DNA from: Candidatus Altimarinota bacterium
GTDB lineage: Bacteria > Patescibacteriota > Gracilibacteria > BD1-5 > UBA6164
Assembly: GCA_013368515.1 (NCBI GenBank)
Contig: JABWCI010000004.1
Coordinates: 29,202-93,201, forward strand
Length of the DNA: 64,000 nucleotides
Reading direction: 5' to 3'
The notes under the pieces are model-generated. The model was not told the origin of the DNA. It did no database searches and worked only from the letters and a program-made list of their open reading frames with translations. This document shows positions 20,662 to 30,686 of this stretch, piece after piece. Every line of letters begins with the position of its first letter. Position 1 is the stretch's first letter. Both the position numbers and the translations under genes were made by a program.

Positions 20662-21363
20662 TTAAATTAAATCAATTTCAAAATTAAAATTACTTCATTT
20701 TCAAACTTCAGATTTAACATTTATTTTACTTCAAAAATCTTTTATAAAACTTTTACATAGAGCAAGTCATATTCAAAGTCAACTTGTATTTTGTCTTTGT
20801 AAACTAGATTCTATTTGACTAAATTTTTCAAAAATTATTTCTAATTTACTTTCATCAATTCATATACCATCATCTATTACTTCAAATTTCACTTTTGATT
20901 TTATTTTGCTTGCTTTTACTATAACTTTTCATCAAATATCAGTAAATTTAATAGCGTTGTTTATTAGATTTATAAATACTTGTCTTAATTTATCAGAGTC
21001 TATGTATATGAATTTATCTTTTAAGTTTTTATCTATTTCTATTTCAAAATTTACTTTTTTGTGCTCTGCTTCTAAAAATACATCATTGTAAACTAATTTC
21101 ATTAGTGATGTAATATCAATCTCTCTTTTATAATATTCCATTTTTCCAGACTCTATTTTTGATATTGCTAAAACATCATTTACTAGATTTATAAGTCTAA
21201 CAGAACTATCATAACAATGATTTAATGCTTTTCTAGCTTCTGGAGTTATATCTCACATATCTCACTCTAAAATCATTGAAATGTATCATCTTATTGATGT
21301 CATTGGAGTTCTCAGTTCATGTCATATTATAGATATAAATTCATCATTTTTATGTTTGCTCAT
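20662..21363 (-). CDS. Soluble histidine kinase (HisKA + HATPase_c)
   Basis: A 233-residue protein. It starts almost directly at the H-box: IIGHELRTPMTSIRGY with phospho-His15, then the N-box INLINNAIKFTD, G1 DDGIGID, F-box FEKFSQ and G2 SGLGIGLALC. There are no transmembrane helices or sensor domain, so input must come from another protein or a cytoplasmic signal. ATG at 21361-21363 is the only start before the H-box. It is probably co-transcribed with the downstream receiver protein. TGA supplies the Gly in all ATP-lid motifs. Confidence 0.9.
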
Positions 21364-21437
21364 ATTTGTTTTTTACTTATATAATTATATTTTATTACTC
21401 TTTTTTAAAAAAAGCTAAAAAAAGGCCTATTTTTGTT

Positions 21438-21465
21438 TTGACAAATAGAGCTTTTTTAATATAAT
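21438..21465 (+). promoter_or_regulatory. Consensus sigma-70 promoter for tRNA-His
   Basis: TTGACA at 21438-21443, 16-base spacer, TATAAT at 21460-21465, about 30 bases upstream of the tRNA. Both hexamers are perfect consensus. Confidence 0.85.
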
Positions 21466-21494
21466 AACCGGGCTTTTTTCAAGGAAAGCTATAT

Positions 21495-21572
21495 GGTGCT
21501 CGTAGTTCAGTTGGTTAGAATGCCAGATTGTGACTCTGGAGGTCGAGGGTTCGAACCCCTTCGAGCACCCCA
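21495..21572 (+). tRNA. tRNA-His (anticodon GTG) with encoded CCA
   Basis: A full cloverleaf can be drawn. G-1 (21495) pairs with C73, as expected for tRNA-His; acceptor GTGCTCG/CGAGCAC; D-arm with AGTTGGTTAGA; anticodon loop TTGTGAC with GTG; T-arm GAGGGTTCGAACCCCTT; CCA encoded at 21570-21572. Confidence 0.97.
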
Positions 21573-21623
21573 TATATAAAATAAAAAATGCTTATAATTT
21601 TTCGTATTTAGTTAACTTATAGT

Positions 21624-21733
21624 TGCTAGGTTCGAAAGGAGGTTTTTTCGAAGAAAAATTTTATTGTGACGAATAGGAACAATAAAAACGGATGCCCGAC
21701 CTGAAAGGCGGCGAACCCCTCCCTAGCACCCCA
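21624..21733 (+). ncRNA. tRNA-associated structured element A (unknown)
   Basis: Lies 52 bases after tRNA-His. Outer arms TGCTAGG (21624-21630) and CCTAGCA (21722-21728) pair, as do GGTTCG and CGAACC inside them. An AT stem (TTTTATTGT/ACAATAAAA) carries the 11-base loop GACGAATAGGA (21668-21678), followed by the GC-rich box CGGATGCCCGACCTG and GGCGG. The 3' end, from CGAACCCCT to AGCACCCCATT, repeats the T-loop-to-CCA end of tRNA-His with a few changes. A related element follows tRNA-Trp. It may be an RNA or an integration scar; see findings. Confidence 0.5.
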
Positions 21734-21743
21734 TTAAGTTTCT

Positions 21744-21777
21744 CTTGAGATGATTGACAGCAGTCAAGAATCACAAG
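21744..21777 (+). other. Hairpin in the long rpsA leader
   Basis: CTTG...TTGAC-AGCA-GTCAA...CAAG folds into a hairpin with a small internal loop. The 21734-21980 stretch before rpsA otherwise holds only AT-rich sequence and a second imperfect dyad near 21787-21806; it may be rpsA leader RNA. Confidence 0.4.
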
Positions 21778-21980
21778 GAAAGTTACATCGAGCTTAAGCG
21801 AGATGAAAAACTTATTTTTAATTAAAAGTTTTTAAGTAGAAAGTTTTTAAGTCCTAAGCTTACTTTTTACTACATAGATTTTTAATTATTTCTTTTTTTA
21901 AAGCCTTATAAAATTAAAAGAATAATCTTTAAATTTATAGCTATCTAGTTTTAGATGGTATTATTTTATTTTTTTAACAT

Positions 21981-23147
21981 ATGTTTGCCATGGTTGCAAA
22001 AAAACAAGATGTAACTCTGTTTGAAGAGTTATTTGCTGCATCTCCTGAGATTAAATATCCAAAACAAGGAGAAGTTATTTCTGGTTCAATTATTAAAATT
22101 GAAAAGAAAAATATTTTAGTAAATGTAAATAATCAATTTACTGGTTTAGTAGTTTCAAAAGAAGTAGGTAACACTATTGATTTAAATGAATTACAACCAG
22201 GACAATCAATTGAAGTTATGGTTTTATGAGATTCTGTAGAAAGAGGTTTATTAATTCTTTCATTAAAAAGAGCTAATCAAATTAAAAATCTTTCAAATCT
22301 TACAAAATATAATACTTCAAATGAAATTATTACTGTTAGACCTACAGAAGCTAATAAATGAGGTTTACTTGTTGATATTGATGGTTTAAAATGATTTATA
22401 CCTGTATCACAATTAACTCCATTACATTATCCAAGAGTTGAATGAGCTGATCCTGAAAAAATTCTTGCTCACTTAGATTCTTTAGTTGGTGTTCCATTTA
22501 AAGTTAGAGTTATAAATGTAGATGAAGCTGGTAAAAAAATCATCTTCTCTGAAAAAGCTGCTATTGAAGAAAATAGAGGTGAAGCATTAAAAAACTTAAA
22601 AGAAGGAGATATCGTTGAAGGTACTATTTCAGGTATTTTATCATACGGTTTATTCGTTACTTTTGATGGTTTAGAAGGTTTAGTTCACGTTTCTGAAATT
22701 GATTGGGGACATGTTACAGATCCTTCAAAATTTGCTAAAGTTTGAATGAAAGTTAAAGTTAAAGTTATAGGACTTGATAGTGAAAAAATTTCATTATCTA
22801 TTAAAAGACTTAAAGAAAATCCTTGGGATGTTCTTGCTAAAAAATACAAACTTAATGACACAATTACAGCTCCTATTTCTAGAATTTCTAAATTTGGTGC
22901 GTTTATGGATCTTGAAGGTGGAATACAAGGTTTAATCCACTTATCAGAAATATCTCATGGTGTTGTTAAAGATATAAGAGATCATATTAAAGTTGGAGAA
23001 GAAGTTGTTGCAAAAATTATTAACTTCGAACCTGAGAAAAAAAGAATTGGTTTATCATTAAAAGCTTTACAAGAAGCTCCTGCTGATTTGCCTAAAGCTG
23101 AAGAAACTGCTGAAGTTAAAGCTGAAGAAGAAGCTAAAGCTGAATAA
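21981..23147 (+). CDS. rpsA: 30S ribosomal protein S1
   Basis: A 388-residue protein of four S1 (OB-fold) repeats. The first is at PKQGEVISGSIIKIEKKNIL; the best conserved are LKEGDIVEGTISGILSYGLFV and LNDTITAPISRISKFGAFM with GLIHLSEIS. The C-terminal tail is Glu/Ala/Lys-rich (PKAEETAEVKAEEEAKAE). S1 tethers mRNA to the 30S subunit; four-repeat forms are common outside Proteobacteria. ATG 21981 gives MFAMVAKKQ; the ATG nine bases later is an alternative. It is followed closely by rpsB with its own leader, the start of a translation gene group. Confidence 0.93.
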
Positions 23148-23179
23148 TTTAAAATTTAAACTTAAGATATTTTTGGGAA

Positions 23180-23248
23180 ATAGAAATTATTTTCTATACA
23201 AAAATATTATTTAAAGACTACCTGTTTGAGTATTCTCAAAAAAGTCTT
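23180..23248 (+). promoter_or_regulatory. rpsB leader hairpins
   Basis: Two hairpins precede rpsB: ATAGAAA/TTTCTAT (23180-23197) and a two-part stem AAGACT...TTTGAG-tatt-CTCAAA...AGTCTT (23214-23248). S2 autoregulation through its own leader is common in bacteria; this is a candidate site, by position only. Confidence 0.45.
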
Positions 23249-23276
23249 GATTTAACAATTAATAAAAAAGGTAAAA

Positions 23277-24101
23277 ATGGAAAAAACTACATTAAATTCA
23301 ATGTTTGAAAATTTATTACATATTGGTAATAAAGCAAATTACTGGAATCCAAGAATGAAAAGATATATTTACGGTTCTGTAAATGGTATTCATGTAATCA
23401 ACTTAACTAAAACTGTTGAAAAAATAGAAGAAGTTAAAGCTGAATTAAAAGAATTACATACAAGTGGTAAAAAAATTCTTTTTGTTGGTACGAAATTACA
23501 AGCTAGAGATGCTATTGCAAAAATGGCTTCAGAAAGTGGACATTTTTATGTTACTGAAAAATGGGTGCCAGGGTTATTAACAAACTTTAAAACTATTAAA
23601 AAAAGAATTGCAACTTATATGCAATTAGATAAAGATTTAAATAGTGGTGCTTTTGATATGTTAACAAAAAAAGAAAAAGCATCTAAAATGCTTGAACTTG
23701 ATAAATTAACTAGAGCATTTGCTTGAGTTAAAGATATGAAAAAAATTCCAGATGTTGTTTTTGTTATTGATGGTGTTTTTGAAGCACAAGCAATTAGAGA
23801 AGCAAATCAATTAAAATTATTATCATATGCTGTTTTAAATACAAATGGTGATGATACATTTTTAACTAATTGTATTCCTGCTAATACAAACTCAGTAAAA
23901 TCTATTGATTATATTACTGAAGCATTAAAAGAATCTCTATCTGGAAAAGCAAAAGTTATTTCTGCTGAAGGAACTGAAGCTCCAGTTAAAAAAGTAAGAA
24001 AAGTTTCTGAAACTAAAGTAAGCTGAGAAAAAAAAGCTCCAGCAAAAAGATCTCCTAAAAAAGCAGTAGAATCTGAAGTTGAAACAAGTGAACAAAAATA
24101 A
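23277..24101 (+). CDS. rpsB: 30S ribosomal protein S2
   Basis: A 274-residue protein. The motifs LLHIGNKANYWNPRMKRYIYG, KILFVGTKLQARDAI, EKWVPGLLTNFKT and the IPDVVFVID stretch are S2 hallmarks. The C-terminal ~45 residues form a basic/acidic extension (KKAPAKRSPKKAVESEVE) beyond the usual fold. S2 sits on the 30S head-body junction near S1, consistent with rpsA next door. EF-Ts follows after one small gene, keeping the common rpsB-tsf order. Confidence 0.96.
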
Positions 24102-24114
24102 TTTTGAATTTATT

Positions 24115-24143
24115 AAGGAATAATTAATATATAGTTATTCCTT
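24115..24143 (+). terminator. Hairpin after rpsB (weak terminator)
   Basis: AAGGAATAA/TTATTCCTT stem; the following T-tract is interrupted, so read-through into the next gene and tsf is likely. Confidence 0.5.
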
Positions 24144-24161
24144 ATTCTTAAATAATATATT

Positions 24162-24461
24162 ATGGAAAGAAATACACAAAATAAAGAGTGAATGAAAAAC
24201 GCTATAAGTTATCTTCCTCTTGTTGCATTTGTTTTATTTTTTATAGGAAAAAGTAAAAATGAACCTCAAAATAAGCATGTTATTTATGGTATGTTATTGT
24301 TTTGAGTATATTTAATATTATCTATAATTTTTTCTTGATTGATAGATGTATTATTATTTTTGTTATATATTTGAGTTTCTTGATACTTCTGATATATGGC
24401 ATACTTATGAGAAGATGTTGAAGTTAAATTTGTTGATGATTATGTTGATAAATTTAAATAA
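24162..24461 (+). CDS. Small two/three-helix membrane protein
   Basis: A 99-residue protein. A charged N-terminus is followed by hydrophobic segments at about 17-28, 42-60 and 63-83 (LLFGVYLILSIIFSGLIDVLL...), and an acidic tail EDVEVKFVDDYVDKFK. It resembles small DUF4870-type membrane proteins in layout, but no motif proves this. It lies between rpsB and tsf. Confidence 0.55.
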
Positions 24462-24485
24462 ATTTATTTTTTAAATTGTTAAATT

Positions 24486-25271
24486 ATGGCAATTACTCCT
24501 GCTCAAATTAAAGAATTAAGAGAAATTACATGAATCGGTATGATGGAATGTAAAAAAGCATTAGAAGAAACTAATGGTGATATGGATTTAGCTATAGAAG
24601 AACTTAGAAAAAAAGGTTTAGCTAAAGCTGCTAAAAAAGCTGATAGAGAAACTTTAGAATGAGGAATCAGAATATTAACAGAAGGTGGTAAAGCTTATGT
24701 TGTATCTGTTTCTTGTGAAACTGATTTCCTTGCAAATTCTGATAGATTTAAAACTATGCTTGATGATGTTGTTAACTTCTTAAAAGATAATGGTGCTGAT
24801 TCTAAAGAAGCTGCTCAAGAATTTATAAATAAAAACTATGCATTAGAAATGGGTGAAAACTTACAAGTTTCTAATTATAGTATTTATGAAGGATGAGTTG
24901 CATCTGCATATGTTCATTCAAATGGTAAATTAGCAGCATTGATTGTTGCAAATGCTTGAACTGATGCTGAAAAAGCAAAACAAGTTGCTATGCATGTTAC
25001 AGCTACAAATCCAGATTTCTTAAGTGCTGATGACATCAGTGATGAAGTAGTTGAAAAAGAAAAATCAATTCAATTAGAAATGATGAAAAATGATCCAAAA
25101 ATGGCTGGTAAACCAGACGAAGTTTTACTTAAAATTATTGAAGGTAAAATGGGAAAATTTAAATCTGAAATTTCTTTATTAGAACAAGATTTTGTTATGG
25201 ATCCAAATGTTAAAGTTAAAAACTTTATTGGTGAAAAATCAATTACTGCATTTTATAGATTCAGTATATAA
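24486..25271 (+). CDS. tsf: Elongation factor Ts
   Basis: A 261-residue protein. The UBA-like N-terminal domain has [21 protein letters not shown]; the core carries [14 protein letters not shown], the conserved TDFV-type site that displaces Mg and opens EF-Tu. The C-terminal part ends [12 protein letters not shown]. It recycles EF-Tu-GDP. Somewhat shorter than E. coli EF-Ts (283) but within family range. Two TGA Gly codons lie in the N-terminal motif. Confidence 0.96.
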
Positions 25272-25274
25272 TTT

Positions 25275-25466
25275 ATGGAACTAGTATGATTTTTTTCATT
25301 ATTATTTTGTTTTATATGTTTTTTAAATTATTTTAGAATAACTAAAAAATTAGATAATGAAAATTTAACAGAAGAATCAAAAAATGTTTTCTCAATAATT
25401 ATGACATTATATTTTTTGTTTTGACTTTTATTTTTAATAATTTGATTAGCTATTATATTAAGTTAA
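25275..25466 (+). CDS. Small membrane protein
   Basis: A 63-residue protein with two hydrophobic helices (residues ~4-20 and ~42-62) joined by a polar loop (RITKKLDNENLTEESKN). It starts three bases after the tsf stop, so it is likely translated from the same message. No family recognised. Confidence 0.5.
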
Positions 25467-25470
25467 ATTA

Positions 25471-25498
25471 AAATATTCCTATTAATTTAGGAATATTA
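25471..25498 (+). terminator. Terminator of the tsf operon
   Basis: AATATTCCTA/TAGGAATATT stem just before tRNA-Trp. Confidence 0.75.
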
Positions 25499-25501
25499 TA
25501 T

Positions 25502-25576
25502 ACCTCCATAGTTAAGCGGCTATAATGCAGGACTCCAAATCCTGCGTGCTAGGTTCGATTCCTAGTGGGGGTGCCA
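25502..25576 (+). tRNA. tRNA-Trp (anticodon CCA) with encoded CCA
   Basis: Acceptor ACCTCCA/TGGGGGT (one T-G pair), D-arm region AGTTAAGCGGCTATAAT, anticodon stem GCAGGA/TCCTGC with loop CTCCAAA (anticodon CCA), T-arm GCTAGGTTCGATTCCTAGT, discriminator G and encoded CCA. The CCA anticodon reads only UGG, in line with UGA being glycine here. Confidence 0.97.
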
Positions 25577-25586
25577 TTGAAAAAAA

Positions 25587-25624
25587 TAAAAATACTCTAA
25601 GCAATAGCTAAGGGTATTTTTTGT
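25587..25624 (+). terminator. Terminator of tRNA-Trp
   Basis: Imperfect stem of aaaatactctaagc with gctaagggtatttt around aata, then a T-rich tail. Confidence 0.7.
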
Positions 25625-25644
25625 TTTTTTAATGATATTTTATT

Positions 25645-25774
25645 GGAATCGAATAGGAGAAAAGGAAACTATAAAAATCATTATTTTTTGCGATGAATAA
25701 GAGCAAAATAATAATAGATTTTTAAGTTTATCTTTCGGGTGCCCGACTTGCGGCGATTCCTAGTGGGGGTGCCA
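25645..25774 (+). ncRNA. tRNA-associated structured element B (unknown)
   Basis: Starts about 70 bases after tRNA-Trp. Arms GGAATCG (25645-25651) and CGATTCC (25754-25760) close it. A long AT stem (25673-25691 with 25703-25723) carries the 11-base loop GATGAATAAGA (25692-25702). Then comes CGGGTGCCCGACTTG-CGG, matching the box in element A. The last 23 bases (CGATTCCTAGTG to CCATT) duplicate tRNA-Trp exactly from its T-loop through CCA. A UUCG terminator follows. Confidence 0.5.
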
Positions 25775-25788
25775 TTTAGAATTTAAAC

Positions 25789-25816
25789 AAAATTCATCTT
25801 CGGATGGATTTTTTTG
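25789..25816 (+). terminator. UUCG-capped terminator after element B
   Basis: AAATTCATC-ttcg-GATGGATTT with a T7 tract, 15 bases after element B, which suggests the element region is transcribed. Confidence 0.85.
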
Positions 25817-26026
25817 TTGGCTTAAATTAGGAGAAATACTACTAAAAAAATGTGTGTGAGAATATTTTTTATATATTTCTAAATTATTTATTTTATTTTT
25901 TATTCCATTTCATTATAAGTTTCATACCGCACTCTTAAATCCTATTATTTTTAATATTAAATAACCAGTTCCTCATACTTAAAAATTATATATCAATTTT
26001 AAAGAAAAATTCAGAAAATTATACTT
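25817..26026. other. Intergenic, no gene seen
   Basis: About 210 AT-rich bases with frequent stops in all frames under code 25; I see no gene, repeat or strong hairpin. Confidence 0.5.
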
Positions 26027-26305
26027 TTATCTACTCAAATATAATGTTACAAGTACCATATCTCAAGCTTTTTTATTTATAGCATATCTTATTTCTTTAT
26101 TTATTGAAATTATTTTATCTTCATTTTTTCTTGGAGCTAGGTTTATACTTTTTATCTTATAATTATCTATATATCAAGATACTTTTAATTCTCACCATTT
26201 TCATGATATTTTAGATGTATTTGGAATTACTAAATGGTATGTCCATGCTCAAAATCAGTATTTATATTTTAATTCCAGTTTTTCATTTTCTATTAATGGT
26301 ATCAT
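26027..26305 (-). CDS. DUF1905 domain protein
   Basis: A 92-residue protein. FGAWTYHLVIP, then ISGKWGELKVSGYIDNYKIKS, NKEIRYAINKKAGDMVLVTL match the DUF1905 pattern (pore-like beta-barrel proteins of unknown role, in some genomes fused to a YdeI-like domain). The start is the ATG complementary to 26303-26305. It is divergent from the restriction-modification gene, sharing a 143-base intergenic region that contains a long inverted repeat. Confidence 0.7.
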
Positions 26306-26394
26306 TTTTATAAAAGTTAAATAATAATATTAATTATAAACAATAACCTTAATATAGAATATACAAAATATATACTTTGTAAAATTTTATTTTG

Positions 26395-26444
26395 AAAAGG
26401 TAAATAAATAATTATAATAAATTATAAATATCTATTTACCTTTT
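26395..26444. promoter_or_regulatory. Perfect 12-bp inverted repeat in front of the R-M gene
   Basis: AAAAGGTAAATA (26395-26406) and TATTTACCTTTT (26433-26444) are exact complements around a 26-base AT loop. The right arm with its T-tract ends four bases before the start codon. It could be an attenuator, a translation-blocking hairpin or a repressor site. Confidence 0.6.
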
Positions 26445-26448
26445 TGTT

Positions 26449-29430
26449 ATGGCTCAATTATTCAAAAAAAATGTTTTAAAAGACAAATTACAAAATTATG
26501 AAATTCAAAATTTTGAAGAAAAAATTAAAATAATAGAGAATTGGAATAATTTATATGTTTCTTGAAACCTACAAAATAAAAAAGAAGAAGAACTTGAAGC
26601 ACCATTTTGAGATGATTTTTTTTGAAAGATTTTATGATATGATTCATTGACTCAAAATGAACTATATAATAGAAAATTTCAACCAAAAGTACCTGAATGA
26701 TGACAAAAAGCAGATTTATGACTTGGATTTTTTTCTAGTGTAGAAGATACTATGAAAGTAGTTATAGAACTAAAAGATGCTAAAACTTCTCTTGATAAAC
26801 CTCAACAAAGAGCCTGAAATCTTACACCAATACAACAAGCTTTTAAGTATAAACCTTATTTTAAAGAGGTTGATTTTATAATTGTTTCAAATTTTTATGA
26901 AACAAGACTTTATATAGATAGTTATTATGACTATGAAAGTTTTACTCTACCCGATTTAGTAAATCCAACTGATAATTATTTCAATTTTAGGAAATTTTAT
27001 TATCTACTTTGCAAAGATAATCTTATCTCTAAAAAAGGTGAGAGTAATACAAAATCACTTCTTTCTCTTATAAGAATAAAAGAAAAAGAAATTACAAAAC
27101 AATTTTATAAAGAATATACAATTTTAAGAAAAGAACTTTTTAAAGATATAGTTGTAAATAATCCTTGATTTAAGAAAACTGAACTTGATTTTTTATTAAA
27201 CAAAACTCAAAAAATAATTGATAGAATTATTTTTGTGCATTTTTGTGAAGATCTATGACTTCTTCCACAATGAAAATTAAAGGAAAATATACTTAGAGCC
27301 GAAGAACTTGATTTTACTCCTTGGGAAGTATTAAAAAAATTCTTTAAATGAGTTGATTCTTGAAGTGAAAAATTGGGAATTCCAGATTGATATAATTGAT
27401 GATTATTTCATGAAGATATAGAATTAAACAACTTAAAAGTTTGAAATGAAATTTGTAAAAAGTTTGTTGATTTGTGAGAATATAATTTTTCAGATGACTT
27501 AACTGTAAATATTTTATGACATATTTTTGAACAATCTATAAGCGATATAGAAGAACTTAAAGACAAGATAAACAAACAAGAAGAAGCAACACTTTCAAAA
27601 AGAAAGAAAGACTGAGTTTTTTATACTCCAGAATATATAGTTGATTATATAGTTAAAAATAGTGTTGGTAAAAAAATAGACGAATGGGAAGAAGAATTAA
27701 AAGAAAAACACTTTTTGAAAGATGATATAAATGACAAAAACTATACAAAAAGAGCTATTTCAGTTTACCAAGATTTACAAATAAAAGTTCAAGAAATAAA
27801 AGTTTTGGATCCCGCTTGTTGAAGTGGTGCTTTTTTGGTGAAAGTTTTTGATTTTTTACTTGAAAAGAATAAGGAAATTTCAAAAAAGCTAGAAGATTTA
27901 TGAGTAAATCAAGGTTTATTTTCTAGTGATAGTTATTTTAAATCTATCTTACAAAACAATATTTATTGAGTGGATTTAAACGAAGAAAGTGTTGAAATAA
28001 CTAAATTATCACTTTGGTTAAAAACAGCTTCAAAAGGTAAAAAACTAGCAAATCTTGATAAAAATATCAAATGTTGAAATAGTTTAATTGATGATAAGGA
28101 AATAGCAGGAGATAAAGCTTTTGTTTGGGAAACAGAATTTGGTGAGATTTTTGCTAATTGAGGTTTTGATGTGATTGTTGGGAATCCGCCTTATGTTGTT
28201 GTTAATAAAAATGATGAAATTTCTAAATTATACGAATGGAATGAAGATTTATATTTGATGTTTTTTGAAAGATGACTTAAAAAATTAATAAAAAAGGAAT
28301 GATACTTTGGTTTTATAACCCCAAGATTTTTCTTAGTAAATAAATCAAATTCTAATTTTAGAAAATTTTTATTAAATAATATAAATTTAGTAAAATTAGT
28401 TGAAACATCTCCTTTTGAAGATGCTAACACAGAATGTGTAATTTCAATTATTAATTTTAATAAAATAGATGATATTATTGAGGTTTTTAAAGATTTAGAC
28501 TGAAATATTTTATATATTAGTTCAATATCAAAAGAAATTATAAATAAAAATTTAGATTTTTTAATTAATACAAGTTTAACTTGAATTCAAAATGATTTGA
28601 ATATAAAAATAGAACAAAATACTAAAAAAATATCGGAGATATCTATATCAAAAAGATGAATGGAAGTGTGAAAGCCCTTTTTAAGAGAACTTTCATATTG
28701 AATTGAATCTTTAATATGACAAGATATTAATAAATATACTTTATCTTTTGAAAATACTTTTATTTCAGAAAATCATAATGAATATGTAAGATTAAAAGAA
28801 TTTTTTATTTGAGAAAATATATATTTAAGAAGAGTGGCAAAAGAATTAATTGCCTATTTATGAAATAGTTTTGCTTACAATAAGAATATTTATTGATTAA
28901 AAATAAATGATGTAAATTTTTCATCTAAATTTATCTTAACTTTATTAAATTCATCTTTACTTACATATTATTATAAAAGTAAATTTTCTACTAAAAAATG
29001 AGATTTGTTTCCAGAAATACAAACATATCTTTATAATCAATTACCAATAAAAAATATTCCACTTTCAGAACAACAACCTTTCATAGAAAAAGCAGACTTT
29101 ATGCTTGAAAACAATAAAATCTTACAAGAAAAAACAAACAAATTTTTAAATAGATTAAAAACTAGTTTTTGAATAGAAAAACTTTCTTGAAAACTTGAAA
29201 AGTTTTATGATTTAGATTTTGGTGGTTTTGTAAATGAACTTAAGAAAAATAAAATAAATCTTAGTTTAAAAGACCAAGATGAGTGGGAAGATTATTTTAA
29301 TAGTTATAAAAATGAGATTTTAGAGATAAAAAATGAAATAGAAAAATGTGATAGGGAAATAGATGAAATGGTTTTTGATTTGTATGAATTAGATGAAGAG
29401 GAGAGAAGAGTGGTTTTAGGAATTAATTAA
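26449..29430 (+). CDS. Type IIG restriction-modification enzyme (Eco57I-like)
   Basis: A 993-residue single-chain enzyme. N-terminal nuclease region: KADLGLGFF followed by VVIELKDAKT, the D...E-x-K of a PD-(D/E)XK fold (residues ~80-110). A helical connector precedes FYTPEYIVDYIVKNS, then SAM motif I DPACGSGAFLVKVF (~residue 450) and catalytic motif IV NPPYVV (~580) of a gamma-class N6-adenine methyltransferase. The C-terminal ~350 residues should be the target recognition domain, with LPIKNIPLSEQQ near its end. Such enzymes methylate one strand and cut at a distance. Gly in motif I includes TGA. Three small genes follow closely. Complete, with no sign of decay. Confidence 0.9.
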
Positions 29431-29435
29431 AAAAT

Positions 29436-29987
29436 ATGGAAATAAAAGATAAAATTGAACTAAGAAAACAAATATTAAAAGAATTGTATATTAGTTGGGA
29501 AAAATGAGAAGATTTTATTAATAAATTAGATGAAAAATTTGATAAAATTAATGAATTAGATTTAGATTTACAAATTTTATATCTTAGTGATAAATGATAT
29601 CTAACAATTTATTGACGTTGTACATGACCAAGATACTTAAATTGTGCTTGAATTAGAATTTCAGAACACTGAATTGATTTAATAGAGAATAAAGAAGAAT
29701 TTAATCATTTATTTAAAATTGAAGTTAATAATGTATCTGATATTAATAATTCTGTTATTTCAATTTGAAATAATAATAAAATAGAAAATATTAATAATGA
29801 AATTGATAAAATTTTAGAAATAATAGAAAAAAATAATCTTGATAGAAAAGATGATATAAAAGCTTTATTAAATGAATTTAAAAGTACAAATGACAAGAAT
29901 AAATTAGTTGATGTTTTTAGTATCTTATGAAGTTGAGCAAGTATTAATAGTATGATAATTGCTTTAAGTAGTTTAATTAATCCATAA
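29436..29987 (+). CDS. Unknown protein linked to the R-M gene
   Basis: A 183-residue protein starting five bases after the R-M stop. Residues ~50-90 (LYLSDKGYLTIYGRC...GIRISEHGIDLI) look like a winged-helix segment; the middle is Asn/Ile/Glu-rich; the end (GASINSMIIALSSLINP) is hydrophobic and may be a short membrane-associated helix. A similar layout (winged-helix, linker, hydrophobic tail) occurs in small defence-associated proteins, but I recognise no family. Confidence 0.55.
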
Positions 29988-29995
29988 AATAACCT

Positions 29996-30685
29996 ATGAA
30001 AAAATACAACATTTACTGTGATGAAAGTAGTATAAATAATAAAAATTTGTTATTTATGTGAATTTGAGCAATTCAAATCGAGAGAGAATATAAAAATATT
30101 GTTATAAAAAAACTGAAAGAATTGAAATATCGATATAATTATAATCTTGAAATAAAATGGAGAAAAGTATCTCCTAAAACTAAGGATTTTTATATAGCTT
30201 TGGTTGATTTTTTCTTTGAAAATAATTTTAATTTTTATTCAATTATAATTGATAAAGAAAAATTGAAATTAAAAGATTATCATAATGATGATGAAGAATT
30301 AGCTTTTTATAAATATTATTATTTTTTATTAAAAAATAGGTTTCAAGATTGAAATGAATATTATTTATATTTAGATCAAAGAATTAAAAAAGATAAAGAT
30401 AGAGTTAGAAAAATATCTGAATTTTTTGATTATGAATCACAATCGAGACAAGAAAGTTTTAATATAAAACATATTTGAGAATATGATTCAAATATTCACT
30501 TATTAATTCAATTAGCAGATTTTTTTATTTGAGCTGTTTGTTATAACTATAATGATATAAACAGTTCAGAAGTAAAAAGAGAAATTATTAATCTTATGTC
30601 TAATAAATTAAATAAAGATAATTTAAAATTTTCATCTCAATTATATGATGAAAAATTCAATATATTTAAAATAAAAATGAAATAA
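29996..30685 (+). CDS. DUF3800 domain protein
   Basis: A 229-residue protein. The N-terminal strand with YNIYCDESS and the later HLLIQLADFFIGAVCYNY are the two acidic motifs of DUF3800, an RNase H-like fold family often found beside phage and defence genes; activity is unproven. The acidic residues (Asp of CDES, Asp of YLDQ and of LADF) needed for a metal site are kept. Eight bases separate it from the preceding gene and one base from the next, so it is part of the R-M operon. Confidence 0.8.
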
Positions 30686-30686
30686 T

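Noticed and set aside
21624..21733. Element A as tmRNA or as an extra tRNA
   Set aside because: It is only ~110 bases, has no tag reading frame, no D-arm, and no normal T-arm; only the outer 7-bp stem and CCA-like end are tRNA-like.
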